A DNA stretch of 64,000 nucleotides from Roseibium aggregatum IAM 12614. GTDB lineage: Bacteria; Pseudomonadota; Alphaproteobacteria; Rhizobiales; Stappiaceae. This document shows, in pieces, positions 62,001 to 64,000 of the stretch. Every line of letters starts with the position of its first letter. Position 1 is the stretch's first letter. Where the stretch lies: the NCBI RefSeq assembly GCF_000168975.1, contig NZ_AAUW01000004.1, positions 62,001 to 126,000 of the forward strand, read 5' to 3'. The notes beneath the pieces were generated by a model, which ran no database searches, was not told the origin of the DNA, and saw nothing but the letters and a program-made list of their open reading frames with translations. Made by a program: the position numbers and the translations under genes.

Positions 62001-62298
62001 GGAGCAGGCGGACTATGTCTCGCGGTTCTTCCCGATCGATGGCCCGATCGGGTTCCGTGCGCTGTTCGATCGGTGGCAGCCGGCCGGGGCAACTGTTTCG
62101 ATCTTTGTCGATGACGGTGACGATGATTGGCAGCCGCTTGTCCAGGAGAGCGCGCGCGCCCTCGGCGGCGGCTGGACGGAACCGAAGCTCAATCTTGCAG
62201 GCTTTTCCGCCCCCAATGGCGGCCGCGTGAAAGTCACCCTTAACGGCACGCCGGCAGCGCGTCCCTCCATCGCGCGTTTGCGCGCCTACGGATACTAA
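59017..62298 (+). CDS. DUF4815 tail/baseplate protein
   Basis: A 1093-residue structural protein. The N-terminal region (about 15-600, including YDRTPDAPSTRTDLVFVEDR and QGAELNELQGLTGRRI) is the DUF4815 domain of phage baseplate periphery proteins. A Gly/Asn-rich hinge (VVNVINNIVRVTNVTN to GEGSGREGG, about 725-750) leads to a beta-sandwich-like C-terminus that may bind host glycans. It starts at the last base of gene I. Confidence 0.85.
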   Translation: MAYEHESGIAAAYDRTPDAPSTRTDLVFVEDRFIQGAELNELQGLTGRRIQAIGDLVAGNGNRESDAAIKVAFDIDPEDPNAIPTTASIILQAGRIYIDGHVLSVAAAQFDDVPISGDVIVGVRQVVTRIGHEEDASLVGLHPGSDAEGEPGAYRTNRSLEWGLLNDGGEGQFIQVYKLLDGTVVDQTAPPALDGILATAAIYDRARGSYIVEGCEVSTLGDDGNDRQILSVGAGAANIQGWRRTRETAFTMFQTQDPDLELVSAEAKTFTDGGTGTAVLTVARPPIANVVSAVVTMQISENVTRGPVPNGLDELQEASIVEIISVTQAATTFDPATYSLSGDNISWAPAGDEPAAGSTYVVTYRYFKQVAPDAFDATTITLSGGVTDETALLTYNSKIPRKDILVFDIDGTPSIVKGQSARKGALPPKPPEGYLKIAEIHNTWDGAPEIVNNGTRVPTYDELWGYLRLTVKLADQLNRTLMEQSVPDAAAISADGIFTDDFWSDFYRDDGVVQTAAANQGVLQLPVYEQFVETINTLVILDYTEEVIISQPLATGSMKVNPYANYNPMPGLLALNPNNDFWTQTETQWTSSITRQFTAAPGQSPGRTTITEEVRQTTRAAEFLRQLDINFTIEGFAPNEELEKLLFAGRDVTPAGPLVAGANGDVQGTFQIPARVPTGTHAIRAEGAAGGFAEASFVGAGEITVEVMRRVNLVTRAAPPPVVNVINNIVRVTNVTNVSNNRGPGEGSGREGGMNGDPLAFTFVPPVDCMMLGFDVVVAEVGDPANGLVCQLAKTLNGYPTNEVLATKFISMVGVQPGDKVSPRWDAPHYLSASEKYCVVIMTDDADHALKIATLGEVVPETQQLVSSQPYTNGDLFSGSNRTTWVAHPKSDLMIDIVAAKFSPVEKTVDLYQGDIEAITDLVVRGTVELQSDQTRFRYELVRANGDVIPLASGQSIEFDEYVSETITLRAVLNGNEYLSPILWPGTAIIGGQVQEQADYVSRFFPIDGPIGFRALFDRWQPAGATVSIFVDDGDDDWQPLVQESARALGGGWTEPKLNLAGFSAPNGGRVKVTLNGTPAARPSIARLRAYGY

Positions 62299-62307
62299 GA
62301 GGTTCCG

Positions 62308-63297
62308 ATGCCAACCGACGCAATTACAGCACACCTCGGCATTCCGAAGCCGGACCCGGCCAACGATGTCGATTATGACTTCACCCGGCTCATTCTGTCG
62401 ATGGAGATGATCGATGGATTTATCCATTCCCTCCAGACGGCGCTAGCTGGTGTCGCGGCCTCAGATCACGGGCACGTCGTTGCCGATGTCGAAGGCTTGC
62501 AAGCGGCGCTGGATACGCTGGCGGGCGAGATCTCCAATATGCCGGGGACGTTGGAGGGGCTTTCGGACACTGATGTATCAGATGCGACGCAAGGTATGGT
62601 GTTGCAGTACCTTAATAGCAAATGGACTTCGGTCGTTGCGAAGGCGTCTTATTTTGGCATCGACGCGATCAATGGACTTGATGCGAACAACGTTCAAGCG
62701 GCGTTGGAGAAGCTCACGACCAAAGTAACCAACGGTGTAGCGCCGGGCTGTGTTGCCTACTACGCGATGTCTACTGCGCCAGATGGATGGCTGAAAGCGA
62801 ACGGTGCCGAAATCTCGCGCACTGCATATGCCGATTTGTTCGCCGCGATCGGGACCATTTTCGGGGTAGGCGATGGAAACTCGACCTTCAATCTTCCTGA
62901 TCTTCGTGGTGAGTTCCTGAGAGGATGGGACGATGCGCGTGGCGTAGACGGTGCTCGTGTTCTGGGGTCTTCCCAATCTGACCAAAACGCCAGTCACACC
63001 CATACAGGCTCAACCAGCTCCGATAGTCATAGTCACACCGGCACCACAAACACTACCGGCAATCACACTCACAACATGGCATACGAGGGTGGGACAAACG
63101 CAGGAACGGGTCTAGCAGCTCCTGCGACTTCCAGAAGCAATACTTCACCAGGGCCAACGGTGAACTATTCAGGCAACCACAGCCACACCTTTTCAACCAG
63201 CTCCGATAGCCACAGCCACAGCGTCACAACCGATGCAAGTGGCGGCAGTGAAGCCAGGCCGCGCAACATCGCCCTGCTTGCCTGTATTAAATACTGA
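62308..63297 (+). CDS. Tail fibre with Tail Collar domain and HxH motifs
   Basis: A 329-residue fibre protein. The middle (about 150-210, CVAYYAMSTAPDGWLKANGA and NLPDLRGEFLRGWDDARG) is a phage Tail Collar domain. The C-terminal part has repeated His-x-His motifs (SHTHTG, SHSHTG, NHTHN, NHSHT, SHSHS), a pattern that binds iron in the long-fibre tip of T4. This is probably the receptor-binding protein. A 17-base direct repeat (63010-63026, 63193-63209) codes for the duplicated STSSDSHSH. Confidence 0.9.
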   Translation: MPTDAITAHLGIPKPDPANDVDYDFTRLILSMEMIDGFIHSLQTALAGVAASDHGHVVADVEGLQAALDTLAGEISNMPGTLEGLSDTDVSDATQGMVLQYLNSKWTSVVAKASYFGIDAINGLDANNVQAALEKLTTKVTNGVAPGCVAYYAMSTAPDGWLKANGAEISRTAYADLFAAIGTIFGVGDGNSTFNLPDLRGEFLRGWDDARGVDGARVLGSSQSDQNASHTHTGSTSSDSHSHTGTTNTTGNHTHNMAYEGGTNAGTGLAAPATSRSNTSPGPTVNYSGNHSHTFSTSSDSHSHSVTTDASGGSEARPRNIALLACIKY

Positions 63298-63305
63298 GGA
63301 TCGTT

Positions 63306-64000
63306 ATGCCACTTACGCTTTACAGCTATCACCCGGAAACGGGCGAGTTTGTTGAGACTTTGCAGGCGGACAAGTCTCCACGCGAGCCTGATGTTTATCT
63401 GAAACCAGCGTTCACAACTGAAATTGCTCCGCCTCCGCCAACCGAGGGTATGGCGCGCGTTTTTGCCCAAGGATCATGGCAACTCCGTCCAGACCACCGT
63501 GGTGAGAATTGGTGGTGCGGTGGCGTGAGTTCGGAGGTTGGTTTCATCGGAACCCCGCCCAGCGATGCAGGTTGGACTGATGTCCCGCCACCGGAACCGG
63601 GCGAGAACGAAACCGTCGAGTGGATCGACGATGCCTGGGTGGTGAGTCTGGACTACAGAGGTGAGATCTGGTGGGACGGAGATGTTCCTGTCCTTATCGA
63701 TTTTTTGGGTGACCCTACTGATAATGGATATGTGCGGGAGCAGGGTGAGGTACCGGAGCCGGAGGGGCCTCCTACAAGCGCCGATGTCAACGCTGCTCGC
63801 GATCGCCGGATTGACGCCGGCATTACCTTCAACGGCGTGCTATTCCAGACACGTCCGGAGGATCGCGAGAACATTCAGGGCGCTTATTCCCGCGCTCAGT
63901 CGGCTATCCTGATCGACGGTGCCCAGCCTGGTGATTTCACTTGGCACGGCGGCCCTGGCGACTTCGAATGGATCGCTGCCGACGACAGCCGCATGAAGAT
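63306..64000 (+). CDS. Tail fibre assembly-like protein with DUF4376 domain, 3'-truncated by window edge
   Basis: At least 231 residues, frame open to the window end. The visible N-terminal part (MPLTLYSYHPETGEFVET) and a tryptophan-rich middle (WWCGGVSSEVGFIGTPP) resemble tail-fibre assembly proteins; the end (NAARDRRIDAGITFNGVLFQ and GAYSRAQSAI) is a DUF4376 domain. Such proteins are usually encoded right after the fibre gene they help to fold. Start ATG 63306 is preceded by GAGGA. Confidence 0.8.
   Translation, partial: MPLTLYSYHPETGEFVETLQADKSPREPDVYLKPAFTTEIAPPPPTEGMARVFAQGSWQLRPDHRGENWWCGGVSSEVGFIGTPPSDAGWTDVPPPEPGENETVEWIDDAWVVSLDYRGEIWWDGDVPVLIDFLGDPTDNGYVREQGEVPEPEGPPTSADVNAARDRRIDAGITFNGVLFQTRPEDRENIQGAYSRAQSAILIDGAQPGDFTWHGGPGDFEWIAADDSRMK

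Larger units (their letters stand above)
24732..64000. mobile_element. Prophage / integrative element, left part (right end outside window)
   Basis: The element starts at the broken tRNA-Pro and continues past the window. Observed modules in order: small unknown genes and a large multidomain nuclease-like protein; integrase and excisionase-like gene; leftward early genes; repressor with operators; rightward early genes; methyltransferase, sliding clamp, primase, helicase; lambda-type packaging and head genes; P2-like baseplate; tail fibres. GC is lower at 24.7-30 kb and 34-36.5 kb. Most structural genes look intact; one small head-tail gene is frameshifted. The segment 24732-29940 could be a separate insertion at the prophage edge. 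Confidence 0.9.

Overview
The window is alphaproteobacterial chromosome, probably from a marine Stappiaceae/Rhodobacterales-type genome. This is an inference from overall high GC, codon use, an imp/tss-type type VI secretion (T6SS) locus and an alphaproteobacterial GapR (DUF2312) homologue. It has three parts: a T6SS locus, a short housekeeping stretch, and a prophage or integrative element that runs off the right edge.

Positions 1-20310 hold the T6SS locus and its satellites. A VgrG that enters from the left edge is followed by a DUF6931 protein, TagH (FHA), TssK, TssL with an OmpA domain, TssM, TagF, a PP2C phosphatase and an Hanks-type kinase. TagH, TagF, phosphatase and kinase form the usual threonine-phosphorylation switch around the TssK/L/M baseplate-membrane complex. 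The kinase is broken by a -1 frameshift that separates its periplasmic domain. Downstream lies an ExbD/TonB-like/ExbB/ExbD envelope-energy module with a DUF1036 protein and a secreted caspase-like protein. The TonB-like protein carries the same C-terminal domain that the frameshift removes from the kinase. Just beyond, at 20781-21635, is a protein resembling ExoY/anthrax oedema factor nucleotidyl cyclases, a candidate T6SS effector.

Positions 21690-24731 are ordinary chromosome: tRNA-Glu, glyoxalase I, a Sir2 deacylase, a double cold-shock protein, a DUF192 protein, and a tRNA-Pro gene cut exactly at the 3' end of its anticodon loop.

From 24732 onward the DNA is accessory. Its left end carries four small genes and a 1318-residue protein combining a PD-(D/E)xK-like nuclease, a helical repeat region, a GreA/B C-terminal-like segment and a PIN-like nuclease. 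This is the best candidate for an undescribed defence system. Then comes a temperate phage: tyrosine integrase, excisionase-like gene and early genes read leftward; a repressor; Cro/CII-like genes read rightward; a replication block (methyltransferase, sliding clamp, CHC2/Toprim primase, helicase) followed by an array of GGTCCA repeats; a lambda-type head (GpA-family terminase, portal, gpW, ClpP-type protease with internal scaffold start, decoration protein, capsid); and a P2-like contractile-tail baseplate (V, gp25/W, J, I), a DUF4815 protein and tail fibres. Two almost identical promoter-operators, each with the palindrome TGCACGC-N4-GCGTGCA, lie at the start of the leftward and rightward operons, giving a lambda-style PL/PR immunity switch. 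Tail sheath, tube, tape measure, lysis genes and the right attachment site are not in the window.
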